DNA from: Pardosa pseudoannulata
Taxonomy: Eukaryota > Arthropoda > Arachnida > Araneae > Lycosidae
Assembly: GCA_032207245.1 (NCBI GenBank)
Contig: CM063504.1
Span: 82,729,844-82,793,843 of the forward strand
Length of the DNA: 64,000 bases
Reading direction: 5' to 3'
The first letter of the stretch is position 1. Each line of letters begins with the position of its first letter. Made by a program: the position numbers and the translations under genes. The notes beneath the pieces were generated by a model. It was not told where the DNA came from. It worked only from the letters and a program-made list of their open reading frames with translations, and made no database searches. Shown piece by piece: positions 33,219 through 44,235 of this stretch.

Positions 33219-34742
33219 TTAGGGACCAGTGGAGGGGGCCTGGGTAAGGCCCGAGAAAAACGCAAATAAGCGTTCCTCAGAGGTCTTAGCCCTGGCCATA
33301 TTACATTTGATGTTTTTTAATTGAGTTAAGATTTCGTTAAAATCTTGAACTCCCAACATACTTTTGATTTCGTTTAATACGTTAAGAATATCGCTGAGTT
33401 GGTTTGATGAATTAGTAAAAGAGTTAATATTATCAGAATTAAAATTTTGAATATTAGCTATAGGGGTGGGCTGAGATGGGACAGTAACTGGTGCTGAGGT
33501 CACATTTGTCAAAAGCGCCTGAGCGAAAGACTTCGATAGAGGTTTGGGAACTGTATATACAGATGAAGGGATGACAGTTTTTACCTTAGGGTATCTAGGG
33601 CAGCCCTGGTAGCTAGCGGGGTGAGAACCACCGCAGTTACAGCATTTAGGGGAATCAATTCTCCCCGTTCCCAAGGGGCAATCTTTCGTACTATGAAAAT
33701 CTGCGCACTTGACGCAACGTGACCGCATAAGACAGTTATCACTATGATGATGGAAATGCTGGCAGTTGTGACACTGCTGAGTCTTAACGGGTGCCCTATA
33801 GCGTTCTATTGTAATTTTGATATAAAACAGGGAATCAAGATCAGAAATAGTTTTAGCAACATCAGTAGGGGTGAGTTGAACTTGAAATAGGGGCATTGGC
33901 AGTTGGGTTTTACGTTTAATAAGTTGAGCCACTTTGATAACTGGGAAGCCTAACTTAGATAGTTCGGATTTGATATCATCCACTGGTATATCACTGGGGA
34001 GGCCGCGGATCACTATTTTATGAGGCCGAACAGTACCCAAAGGGAGAATAAATCCTTCAATTTTATTCTCAACAATAAATTTAGAGATGGCCCTGTGATC
34101 ATCTTCAGTTTTTGGATCAATGCGAATAAATTCGCCACCAACCCTTGCATGGAATTTTCTTTCGTTGTGGGGACCAGCTATTTCAGCTAAAATCTGACGA
34201 TAATTTTCCATCTTAATGATGGAAATAGGTTTAATTTTCGATTTCTTAAGTTCGAAAGAATTAGAGGTCGATGGCAAATTTCCAGAAAGAGTTTTCTCCT
34301 TAAGTAAAGAGAACTTGTTATCCGAGACAATTTTGGCTGATTCAACTTTAGTATTAGAAGAGGCACGTTTAGCCGTGTGGCGAGGAGCTGGGAGCTGGAA
34401 GTCAGTTTTAGACTTTTTTGAAGGCGTTCCTATGATAGAAGTGGAGGGTTGCTCGCAATCATTTTTGTGCTTACCTGCAAGGTATGAGGCAATGTAAGGT
34501 CTTTCTTTGAGGAATTGATTCGTGGCTTCCTGCGTCAGCATACCCTTCTTCATCAATTTGATAATTTGCCGGTCGAAAGCATTGGGTCCTTTAGCAGAGT
34601 CGACAATATCAGCGATCTTAGAGAAGTCCATAGGTTCGGCAGAGTTCATAATATAACCCGTTGAAGAACAGGCAGGTGAAGTCAGGCTTGAAGCAGCATC
34701 CGAAAGGCAGTGGCTGGAGGGAGAACCCTCGGTCGGCATCAT
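33219..34742 (-). CDS. jockey-type non-LTR retrotransposon ORF1, zinc-knuckle protein
   Basis: 507 aa, ATG at 34742. In autonomous elements this protein binds the element RNA to form the RNP used for target-primed reverse transcription. Features: low-complexity S/T/P N-terminus; PRE_C2HC-like domain around residues 240-320 (KIVIRGLPSDIPVDDIKSEL, KTISDLDSLFYIKI); then three zinc knuckles, CHNCQHFHHHSDNC (324-337), CVKCADFHSTKDC (343-355) and CNCGGSHPASYQGC (368-381). The C-terminal part is rich in S/N/P. The frame is completely open. Codon use is less AT-biased than in the flanks. No ORF2 (endonuclease/RT) follows in the next kilobase, so this is either an internally deleted element, an ORF1-only lineage or a co-opted gene. 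Confidence 0.85.
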   Translation of the reverse strand: MMPTEGSPSSHCLSDAASSLTSPACSSTGYIMNSAEPMDFSKIADIVDSAKGPNAFDRQIIKLMKKGMLTQEATNQFLKERPYIASYLAGKHKNDCEQPSTSIIGTPSKKSKTDFQLPAPRHTAKRASSNTKVESAKIVSDNKFSLLKEKTLSGNLPSTSNSFELKKSKIKPISIIKMENYRQILAEIAGPHNERKFHARVGGEFIRIDPKTEDDHRAISKFIVENKIEGFILPLGTVRPHKIVIRGLPSDIPVDDIKSELSKLGFPVIKVAQLIKRKTQLPMPLFQVQLTPTDVAKTISDLDSLFYIKITIERYRAPVKTQQCHNCQHFHHHSDNCLMRSRCVKCADFHSTKDCPLGTGRIDSPKCCNCGGSHPASYQGCPRYPKVKTVIPSSVYTVPKPLSKSFAQALLTNVTSAPVTVPSQPTPIANIQNFNSDNINSFTNSSNQLSDILNVLNEIKSMLGVQDFNEILTQLKNIKCNMARAKTSEERLFAFFSGLTQAPSTGP

Positions 34743-36060
34743 GCGAGCGGAAGCAGCGGTCGGAGTAGAGGCAGAATTGTTTAGAAAATTAAATGTATTT
34801 TATACTTTTTTTTCCTTGTCATAAGTTTGGGTTCCATCTCGCCTAATTCGATTACAGCCAGCTATGATTTACTGATCAAATCTTGCATATTTATTTTTTA
34901 GGGGGGGGGGGGTTAGGCCCTTGATACTCATATTCTTTGATACTATTTAAATATTTGCGAAAGATATGTAGTTCCCCTAGACAAACGGAAAGATAAATCA
35001 CCAAATGTAGTGTTAAGGTTTTAAAGAGAATTAAAATGAAATATTTTAATTCGTTATTAAAAATCTTTTTTTAATTTTTAAAACTGATGGTGGATTCTAA
35101 AAATTAATTTAAACTATGAAATAAACGCAATGTTTCACTTGTGAAGCACGGATTAAGTTGAAGTTACTATTGAATTGATTGTGTAATTACTTCATTACTC
35201 ATTTTAGGCTTTAAATTTGTTCATCACATTTTTTAATCATTTTGATATCCTATAACCCCATTATATTATGATACTCATTAAGGCTATATATACACAAGGA
35301 AACTTGTAGTTTTACTGAAGTATTCACAAAAAATGTCTTTCCCCTTGGTCCCTCTTCGAATATAATATAATTCGGCTACGGTGCTGCTCGTATAGGAAAA
35401 AGGCAAACAGTAACGTTCCAAATGAATCAACCAAATATAATACAGTGCAAGTGGTTACTTCTACATATTACGTGGTGTGGATGATATTCGGTTGTATTTA
35501 TAAAAATGCCGTGATACAGGTACGAAACAAACACATATAATACAATATTCTCATTAACCCTCGTGTAGCAAAGCAGTAAACCGTAGAGCATTAAACAAAA
35601 AGAATCTAAACGACATGATACTGAAAATTTACTTTGCATTGTCACTGTTCTACACGATTTATCATTTGAGACATTTCCACAGTCATTCTTTAACAGTCCT
35701 AATTTTTTAATGCTTCGAAATGCAGGTACATATGAATCAAGTTTAGTGCGACTCAGAATCAGAAGGGAATGCAATCGAATAATAGTTTTCCCTAAGTCCA
35801 GGATTATTAAGTATGATGATTTAAGTTTACCTCCTGTGAGTGCTATGAAAATACCAAATAGACGTCTCAATTTTATATTTTACCTGTATAATATTTTAGT
35901 AACCTACTTGTAAAACACCAAAAGTAGTAATTTTATTTTCTCAAAATGAAATTTGAAACCCTATTTACAAAAGATATGAAAATAACAATGGATTAATGTG
36001 GGACGTAGTGATCGAGACGACAAAACATCTTCAGATTTTTTTTTAATTTTTATTCTATGC
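34743..36060. other. no gene recognised
   Basis: Contains a G10-type run at 34902-34912. Bases 35427-35913 have overlapping open frames on both strands (147 aa minus, 67 aa plus) without recognisable motifs; I do not call either. Confidence 0.45.
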
Positions 36061-36063
36061 TAC

Positions 36064-36065
<2 letters not shown>

Positions 36066-36138
<73 letters not shown>
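36066..36138. repeat. (AT)n microsatellite
   Basis: About 70 bp of pure AT. Confidence 0.95.
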
Positions 36139-36141
<3 letters not shown>

Positions 36142-36496
36142 CACTGCATGCATTTTACATTCCATTCACTTAGACGCGAAGACGTTTTGAGAATTCGGTT
36201 TCTCCCTTGACCCCGAGTCAAGACTGACTATCCGAAAAACAACCATCCCGGACGAAAACTTTAGAAAGTATCCCAGCTCCTAGCCTTTCTGATTAGGCGC
36301 TTATCTTATATTACTACTTCCCCTTCATTTCGGGCAGAGTTCAAACAACAGATTTAGCGGGAAAATATGAATATTTTACACCACCTCTCTGACAGTAGGC
36401 TTTGAAAGGAAAGAGAGAGAAAAAACGAGCTAATTGCAGTATGGAGTTATTTATGTCTAATGTTCAGTTGTCTAATGTTTTTATTTTAATTTCTAG
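36139..36496. other. no gene recognised
   Basis: Mixed-composition sequence between a microsatellite and a MITE-like element. Confidence 0.4.
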
Positions 36497-36852
36497 CAGG
36501 ACTGGCCCCAGCATTTTTGCCGCCCCCTAAGCTTCGAATAAACTTAAAAATTTTTCAAAATAATTATAAAAGAATCATGTTAATCAGAAAAATGGCATAT
36601 GATTGAATTAAGGCAGTAACAAGAAAGATACAAGGGAAGTTGTATCGTTGAATAGGCTTATGACAATGAATTTACAGGTTAAAACTAGTACCTACTATTT
36701 TTACTGTATTTTACTTTGTTACCCATTTGTTTTCTAGTTTTAAGTAATTTAAATATATTTTTTGTGGGTTATGTTTATTTATTTATTCTATTTAAGAAGT
36801 TTTGCCACGCCTAAATTCTGCCTACATTGCTTGCCGCTCACGGTCGGCCCTG
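36497..36852. mobile_element. hAT-like MITE
   Basis: 356 bp with ends CAGGACTGGCCCC and, inverted, CAGGGCCGACCGTGAG, both followed inward by GCCGC. CAGGGCCGGCC-type ends are usual for hAT elements. The flanking 8-mers do not match well, so the boundaries are tentative. Confidence 0.45.
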
Positions 36853-37480
36853 ATTAGCTCGCACACTTGTGTTTGGGATGCATGCTCTACGATATATAGA
36901 ACAGCTACTTAAATTATGGGTCATGACTCCATTTGAGTTTCTCCAAAATTTGATTTAGACTCTTAAAATTTAAAGAAACCTAAGAAATAACATTCTTATG
37001 TTACTCAGTACTACATACGATCTTTTTAGTTTTAATTTCAATTTTAATGCTTAATTACATTGAAGATATTTTATATTGTTACTGTTACTAATTCCAGATG
37101 GTCTAGCTCTCCATTAATCCAAAAACCTTCCAAAAAATCAATGAATAAAGTTGGGCAACCTAAATCGTTTTCATCTATAAAACCCAAACAATCGAGAATT
37201 TGGGAGGGGAGGCCCTGATTAGCTTCGTACCAATTTCAATCCAGAAAGAGTTTATGTCCTTGTTGAAAAGTAACCGCATTGATGTGATCACTAATAAAAT
37301 GTGAGCTGTTTTTTGATAAGTTTATTGTTAAATTGAATCTACCCATTAGGGCATCTACCAAATTACCATTCATGATAGGTAGAAACTTTCCAAATCTTAT
37401 TTACTTTCATTTTTTTAATTGAGGAAATCTCATCGAAAATGAGTTCTTTATCTCCATTAATGATTTTAGCAGAAGCAGTC
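36853..37480. other. no clear gene; possible decayed coding fragments
   Basis: On the minus strand 37085-37205 reads QILDCLGFIDEN..., LFIDFLEGFWINGELDHLEL, which vaguely resembles the last helices of ferritin (Q.LLDLH, DFLE..YL.EQV..IKEL). 37420-37520 minus gives MARSLFDALPKTASAKIING. Neither is strong enough to call a gene. Confidence 0.25.
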
Positions 37481-38285
37481 TTGGGCAAAGCATCAAATAA
37501 GCTCCTTGCCATATGGAACCCTAGCTTTATATGGTCATGCAGCTATTATTATTCTAAAGTTTTATACAAGGATATCTATCTAAAAAAACCTGGGGATCTC
37601 CGTCATTACTTTTTGTATACTTGAAGCAAATCTTGAATTAACTTCTTTTGATATATATGTTTACCGAAGAAATAGATTATTTATGGGAGGCAATTTATTT
37701 CAATACCATAATTTTATATTTAATACCTACGATTACGAAAAATTCTGAGCTGTAAAAAGGGTTTATGAATGAAAAATATTGAAGAATATGCCGCATAAAT
37801 ACCAATCTTTGCTTTATTAAAATTGCAAATACCAATCTTTGCTGTCCGCCCACCAAGCTTTGCTTTATTGAAATTCCATATGGGACCCTAACTTTATATC
37901 CAGCAATGACAAATTTGGCAACAAAATTTAATTTGTTATGTAGCTATTATTATTCTAAAGTTTGATACAAGTACATCTGTCTAAAATAACTGGGGATCTC
38001 CGCCATTACTTTTTATATGCTTGAAATAAATTTTAAATTAACTTTTTATGATATACATGTTGTTTACCAAAGAAATAGATTATTTATGGGAGGCAATTTA
38101 TTTCAATACCGTAATTTTACATTTAATACGTACTGCTACGAAAAATTCTCAGCGATAAAAAGGGTTTATGAATGAAAAATATTGAAGAATATGCCGCACA
38201 AATACCAATCTGTGCTTTATTAAAATTGCAAACACCAATATTTGCTGTCCGCCCACCAAACTTTGCATTATTGAAATTTTAATAA
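37480..38285 (+). repeat. tandem duplication, period 401 bp, two copies
   Basis: AGCTATTATTATTCTAAAG recurs at 37541 and 37942, and the following 345 bp are repeated with about 10% change, up to CTGTCCGCCCACCAA. Each copy has a smaller internal repeat (ACCAAT.TTTGCT). Confidence 0.85.
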
Positions 38286-39332
38286 TGTAGAAAATTGCTC
38301 GTAATTTATATTTGATACGATAGTTGTAATCGTCATGCGTCAGCTTAAATAGCACCCCCCCCCCACACACACAAAAACAAACTTTTAAAGGTAAGTATAA
38401 AACTATTTTATTATATATTTTTTGTAAGTGCTAAATATACATTTTTAATTAAAACTTACAAAGAGATGAGGTACAACATTGTGCAGATATTTACAAATTC
38501 TATGAAATATTAGAGAAAATATTTTATCAAATACTGATAAATTTAATAAAAGAAGTTTATGTACATTGAAGGAATATATACAGAACATTTTAATATAGAA
38601 TCTCTTATAGTTCAAAAATCTGTCATTACAATTTTGCCATAAAAGAGAGAAATTTCATTTCTAATTCTATATTTTGCTAATAAATGTATACATTTACACT
38701 TTCAGCAAAAGTTAGGAGAGGCACTCTTGCAGGCATTGTCTTGCTTTATTTCCACCGGTATAAAATAGTTAAACAAGTTAGTATTTTTTTGTTTGTAGAA
38801 CAAATAATTTTTCGATTTTAATATAAAAGCATGAATACATATTTTCATGAGTATTTTAACAATCTTATTGATCTCTACCTGACTATTTGTGATAATTTTA
38901 ATTTTAAAATTTAGCCAGACTTTTTATTTGGAAATATGTAGTTATCCTATGAAGTATGGTAAGGTACACTAACCAGTTTCATGTTTTTCCACTATACAGC
39001 ATCTATTTTTTCTACTGCTACCTGAACAACCTAAATTACAGTTTGTCTATCATCAGCAGATTTCTTATCAGCATTGTAAATGCATGGCAATGTATTTCAA
39101 CAAAGAAATTAAGTCCTTATTTCCAAACTGGGATAGATAAATCTCACATTTCTTTCAGATGATGAAAGGGTTTAAATAAGATGCAAATAAATAACGGATG
39201 CATAATATTTATATCAGCTTTACGTATTTCACACCTTTGGAAATGTGTTTTCATAAATAATTACGGAAGTGAAGCAGAGACATTCAATTGAATATATGTT
39301 TTCTTTGTGCGTATAAGACTATATACATTAAT
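38286..39332. other. 3' flank of the SLC35G1-like gene
   Basis: No coding similarity. Minus-strand AATAAA hexamers lie near 38747 and 38406, either of which could be the poly(A) signal. C-rich run at 38348-38364. Confidence 0.4.
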
Positions 39333-40462
39333 TTAAAAGAGTATTTTCATAAACTTCAGTTTCAAAGATGTGCCTTTGGCATTACCTTCTAGCCATTTCT
39401 TGAAACCAACTAACATCACAGATGAAACTACGAGTACTGTACCACTTATGGTATATATATCAGGAGTGTCATGGAACAAGGTCATATCTAAGATGAAGGC
39501 AAGTATTATATCTCCTGCAGCCATGAGTACAGACACAGGACCTGCTTCCTCCATTTCTAATGCTTTAGTCAGTGCAAGTTGACTGAGAAAACTAAAAACG
39601 CCAACAGCTATTACTAGATATTGTTGTACTCCACAAGGAGTCCATGTGAAACTGCCGAAAGCAAAAGTCAGCATGGCATTTATGATAGTAGCAACAATGC
39701 CGAAATTGAACAGAATGATGAATACGTTGACGTCGTGAAGTTTACGCAAGATAATGTAAACTCCACTCTCTGTTGCAATAGATCCAAAAGAGGCTAAAAG
39801 CCCTATGACGCTTTCTCGTGTATAAATGTCTGTCCTATTTGCCAACAATAGAGGAACTTTGCTGACGAGTGCTACACCCAACACTGAAATAACAATAGCG
39901 AAAATTTGGAAAGTTCCACATTTCTCTTTGAGGAATATCCTGGCCGATATCGTTACGAACACTGGAACACTTGATGTCAAAACGGTTGCATCTGACAAAG
40001 GAAGATACCTAAATGATATGAAAGAGAAATACACAGTGACTGCATCGAAAATTCCACAGAGCAAAAACCAGTACTTAGTTGATTTATCTGGTCCAAGCAG
40101 GCTTTTGTTTTTCTTCACAACCATTGGCAAAGAAAAAACAGTGATTGCAATATACTGGTAAAAAGCGACTTGCCCTGGATCAAGATCTGTCAGATATTTG
40201 ACACTTGCAGCGCATGCTGAGAAGAATAATCCAGAAAATAGTCCGTAAAAAAGGCCAAGAATAATCGTTTTTGTCTTTTTATTCTTCGCAGCCTTTGTCG
40301 GGGTTTGAATTCGGGATTCAGAGCAGGAAGCTTTCGTCTGAGGTGGTGAAAATTCCGTTTCGGTTATATTTAATATCTTAGGATTTGAAGAGTTTCGCAG
40401 TTTCAGAGCTATTTCATCCCAAACTGGCATTGTTACTGACGTATCGTCAGATTTCACTGAAC
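39333..40462 (-). CDS. SLC35G1-like EamA/DMT transporter, main exon
   Basis: Member of the drug/metabolite transporter superfamily, two EamA repeats, expected to be an integral membrane protein. Ten hydrophobic helices, starting around ILGLFYGLFSGLFFSACAA and ending VSSVMLVGF. SLC35G-type motifs: PGQVAFYQY, YLPLSDATVLTSSVPVFV, IFLKEKCG, ALEMEEAGPVSVLMAAGDII. The protein ends in a lysine-rich tail and TAA at 39335. A 3' splice site (TTTTGCAG) at 40464-40463 shows that the transcript has an upstream exon. No ATG precedes 40430 in this exon, so translation starts either at ATG 40430 (MPVWDEIALKL, 365 aa) or in the unseen upstream exon. The substrate cannot be read from sequence. Confidence 0.88.
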
Positions 40463-41600
40463 CTGCAAAATAAAATTTTACTAATTATATAACATCTTCA
40501 AGGAAAATACTTTTCATTTATTTGAAAGACAAAAGATACAAGTCAATTTCAAATCTAATTTTGGAAAAAATGAAAAATATTTAAAATCACATTTTTAAAT
40601 TAACTGTCATTATTTAATTAAAGTTCTTGCCTTTATGGGGAACGATCAAATTAAGCAGTGCTTAGTTGATTTATCGGTCCAACCAGGCTTTGTTTTTCTT
40701 CACAAACATTGGCAAATTAAAAAAAGAGCAATATAATTAACTATTTTTAAAATGATTGATTATATTGCACCCACTCTTGCAGCATTGCACACACACATGC
40801 ACAAATAAAATCGAAACTGTTGTTTTATATTAAATGAAAGAAATGTAATTTGTTCCCTGTAATTTTGTATATATTTTTTAATATTTTGAAAATATAATCA
40901 AATGTGTGTATATATACAGAGAGACAGATATATAAAGTCTGCAATACAGGTGGTCGCAAGGAAATAATGAAAATGGAGATTTGATAAAATCTCTTAGGTA
41001 GATGATTTATTTAGAAAACCATGCAGTATTGAAGTATGTAGAGTAGGTAATAATCATTGAAACCCAAACTATTTATTCGAAATTAATTAACGGAAAAACG
41101 GCTGATATTTTAAAATAAAAATGACATTTTGAAAGAAATTTTAAGCATTTTTAGTAAATATAATGAATAAATAATAATGTTCGCAGATATTTTTTTTTAT
41201 CAAAATAGGTTGTTGATTTGTGGTATCTCCAATTACAAAGTACGTTACTTTTTTCTGCCCTCTCGGTACATTTTGCAACTGTCTCAGAAAAATAGCTCAC
41301 TCTTACAATGACTAAATTGCTACAATAACGCTAACTAAGCTACTCTCTCTTGGGAAGAATTAATTTCATATCTCACTGTGAGCCGACGTTTTTAATAGCA
41401 AAGTGGTTTTGAGATCATTCCCTTCTCTGCTCTTGCCAGAGTAACATGTCGGTTTCTTAGATCCTAAATAAAAGTTAAGTTCCACATCGGGCTTTGTTGC
41501 GTCTTTTCATGCTGCCACGGCTGCGTTTTAACTAAAATTCTCCTAACCCAGCAAGCCCGGGCAAGTAAAAACAATAAGGGCTAAACTTTCATAGTTCCTA
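40463..41600. other. upstream of the SLC35G1-like exon
   Basis: Intron or 5' flank of the transporter gene. 40655-40710 repeats a short piece of the exon (40076-40118, TTAGTTGATTTATC..GTCCAA.CAGGCTTT..GTTTTTCTTCACAA), so it holds a fragment duplicated from the coding region. Otherwise no gene recognised. Confidence 0.5.
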
Positions 41601-41632
41601 TGTAACCGGCGAATTAATTTTTGCCGTGTTAT

Positions 41633-41667
41633 ATATGTATATATATATATATGTATGTATATATAGG

Positions 41668-41698
<31 letters not shown>

Positions 41699-41712
41699 GT
41701 ATGTACATATAT

Positions 41713-41746
<34 letters not shown>
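41633..41746. repeat. TA/TATG compound microsatellite
   Basis: Alternating TA and TATGTA units. Confidence 0.9.
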
Positions 41747-41748
<2 letters not shown>

Positions 41749-41770
41749 CCACATTTCAAACGACACTACC

Positions 41771-41848
41771 GAGCTCCATGGCGCAATGGTTAGAGTCGCG
41801 GGCTACGAACCGAAAGGTCTCCGGTTCGATCCTGCGTCAGGACAAATT
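41771..41848 (+). mobile_element. tRNA-like segment (SINE head or tRNA relic)
   Basis: A-box-like TGGCGCAATGGTTAGAG and B box GGTTCGATCC at the usual spacing, but no acceptor or T-stem complementarity. It is therefore a tRNA-derived remnant, not a working tRNA. Confidence 0.4.
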
Positions 41849-41943
41849 TGTTTCCGTAATTTTATGTTCGATTTCTTAAGTAGTCAAGAAGACTTCTAAA
41901 TTATGCTAATTTTCTGTTGCATTAAAATATTTCTAGAAGGTTC

Positions 41944-42088
41944 TGTTACCTTATAAAAGCCTCTGTAAAAAACTGCGAGGGGCAGTTGTTGTTTTGAGTA
42001 CGAGCTAGGTAGCTTGGGCTTTAATAAATTGTTATTTCTTAAGCTTGACTCTTGATTGTGTTCCACCTGTACTTTCATCTACGTGACA
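41944..42088 (+). mobile_element. LTR-like segment
   Basis: TGTTACCTTATAAAAGCCTC (TATA box), a CpG-containing leader, AATAAA near 42023, and an end CTACGTGACA. This order suits the promoter/poly(A) part of an LTR. The left boundary could lie further upstream. Confidence 0.35.
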
Positions 42089-42101
42089 ATATATATATAT
42101 A

Positions 42102-42923
42102 CAGTCAAACCTGTCTATCTCGAATCTCTTGGGAGTAAAAAAAAAAAAAAAAAAAAATCGAGATAAACAGGTTTCGAGATACACAGGTTTTATGAAAATA
42201 GACAAAGAAAATTTCATTACAGAATACAAAATATTGAAAATTTGAACTACTTTTAGTTATATTTACATGCACTGTTCTTTTTCATTATTCTGCAGCCGTT
42301 TTCGAAGTTCTTTTGTACGATATCTTTGTTTTTCATGATAGTGGAAATAGTACTGGGTGGAATTCCAAATTTAGTGGCGACTACGGTTTTCTTCATAGAA
42401 CGGTTTTCCTTCAAAAATGACAGAATTTCCATTTTTTTTTCCATGGTTAAAACATTTAATTTTCTTTTAACACCTGCCATTTTTAGCTCTAAAATTGAGG
42501 CAGCAAGATGCGAGATGATGCTTTAGTTATTAGGCTATAGACTGAGAGCCAGTTCTATTTCCAAAAAGAAATTTCTCCCGTCTCCTATTCCTCCCTCCTC
42601 AACCCCGATTCCTTATTTCAGAGCAGAGAACTCAATTTTAGTACAATTCTCACCCAGTCTTCGACTAAACAACCCTCCGAGAGAGAAAACTAGAAATGTA
42701 TTTCCTGTAAATGGAAACTTGTGCGATTCTCAACCCAATAAGGTTCTAAACTGGAATGTTGTGTTTCTTACGAAAATTCGAGATAGACATGTTTTGGAAA
42801 AAATAATTTGAGACATGTTTGGAAAATACCTTAAATTTTTATTCAAAATGTAGGGAAATTGAAAAAATTCAACATAGACAGGTTTTCGAGATAAGCAGGT
42901 TTCGAGATAGACAGATTTGACTG
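42102..42923. mobile_element. pogo/Tigger-type DNA transposon, deleted
   Basis: 822 bp, TIRs CAGTCAAACCTGTCTATCTC and, inverted, CAGTCAAATCTGTCTATCTC, flanked by TA on both sides, the Tc1/mariner-pogo target. Several further copies of TCGAGATAnACAGGTTT lie just inside both ends. The inside keeps a transposase DNA-binding fragment (42253-42480, minus). Confidence 0.85.
42253..42480 (-). pseudogene. pogo/Tigger transposase N-terminal HTH fragment (CENP-B-like)
   Basis: 75 codons from ATG 42480. KRKLNVLTMEKKMEILSFL, VVATKFGIPPSTISTIMKN match the CENP-B/Tigger N-terminal helix-turn-helix. The DDE catalytic domain is absent, so the element cannot move itself. Confidence 0.75.
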
Positions 42924-42929
42924 TATATC

Positions 42930-44169
42930 AGTGGCGTGCGGTAAGTTTTTATGCACGGTGCGCAGAGAACATGGATTTTCCAATAAATCTTTAATTATTG
43001 AGACATCTGAGTTCGCCATTCTGAAACGGGTTATTTATTATGAATATAAATTTAAAGACTACAATAAATAAAATATTTACCTATGAGTAGTCGAGTTATA
43101 ACTATAAAAAGAGCTAAACTTATGAGAATTCTACTAGTACTGAAGCAAAAATCATGTCTTTTGTTGTATGGTGTCATATCGGCGTCGAAAAAACAACGCT
43201 TTCGGGCTTCCATGAAAAACTTATTTGTTCAGCAAACGTAGCACCACACGGCGCCCACCGCTGCGATGCCTCATCCGGATGCTCATGGATGCCGACAAAC
43301 CGAACGTCTATTCCACGTGCAGAGGATTTCACTGCACGCTGGCATAATAGAGCGAACTGTTTCTTGTTCGGTCAATGTATTAAAATTATATTTATTGATT
43401 GTTTTTGACATTTGGAAATCATATAGTCTGCGAAAAACATCTTGACAATTTTTAAAAACAAAACTAGGGATATGGTGTTACAGCTATAACTTATATACTG
43501 TCTGTAAAACACAATGAATGGTAATATTGGGACTGTTCTGTTAAAATTCGTTTGTTTTTTGTCTAACAAAACGACATTGTTTTTCAGCGAATTACTTCAA
43601 TAAATATAATACATCACCGAAATTAATTTACCACACTAAAACATTTCGCTATATTCATGAAATACTTCTTTTATATTTCCATAAAAACAAAATCTTACAA
43701 TATATAAATTTAAACATTAACAGTCTACAAAATCGTAAGGCCAGTTAATCAGTTAAAAAACCAAAAGCGCTTCAACACGTAAGTCCCTGCTCTAATACAA
43801 CGCTTAATAAACCGTACCTTCGGATGATTCTGAATGCCAAGTGCAGGAAAAATAGCTGCACTTTCAGTGCTATAGTATGCTGTGCTTCTCCAGTAGCCCA
43901 TACATATAAAGCGTGATTTTCAATTTAGTGCGCAGTGCGTACACATCAGAACTTCCTATATTCGTTTCCGTGCTACGTGGTGCAGCACCTAGTACCGCAC
44001 GCACTGCGGGAATACAAGCAAGCAAATCAACATAATATTTGAATATGTTATAAATAATATTTATTTTACACCATATAAATATAGGTAGACATAGGTGAAG
44101 AAAATTATTGTCCCTCATAATTTTGCCAGGGTGTGCAGTGCACACCCTGCACATATGGACCGCACGCCA

Positions 44170-44171
<2 letters not shown>
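42930..44171. mobile_element. non-autonomous DNA transposon with AGTGGCGTGCGGT ends
   Basis: 13-bp inverted ends AGTGGCGTGCGGT at 42930 and 44171, about 1.24 kb apart. Subterminal GTGCGCAG/CACACC-rich stretches at both ends. It abuts the right end of the pogo element within 6 bp. The TA-rich flanks make the target duplication unreadable. Family unknown; hAT is possible. Confidence 0.6.

Positions 44172-44231
<60 letters not shown>
44172..44231. repeat. (TA)n microsatellite
   Basis: Pure TA run directly after the right end of the element at 42930. Confidence 0.95.

Positions 44232-44235
<4 letters not shown>

Noticed and set aside
34216..34497. 93-codon plus-strand frame
   Set aside because: Shadow of the minus-strand ORF1.
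35427..35870. 147-codon minus frame
   Set aside because: No similarity recognised, overlaps an opposite frame and has no splice or promoter context.
37085..37205. Ferritin pseudogene
   Set aside because: Only a loose match to the last helices, no iron-site residues and no flanking homology; left as an unassigned fragment.
40455..40457. Start of the transporter at codon GTG 40457
   Set aside because: It is not an ATG and lies five bases inside an exon that begins at a 3' splice site (40462); ATG 40430 or an upstream exon is more likely.
41771..41848. Working tRNA gene
   Set aside because: A and B boxes are present but the acceptor, anticodon and T stems do not pair.
43154..43408. 84-codon plus frame inside the 1.24-kb transposon
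   Set aside because: No recognisable motif, and the element looks non-autonomous.
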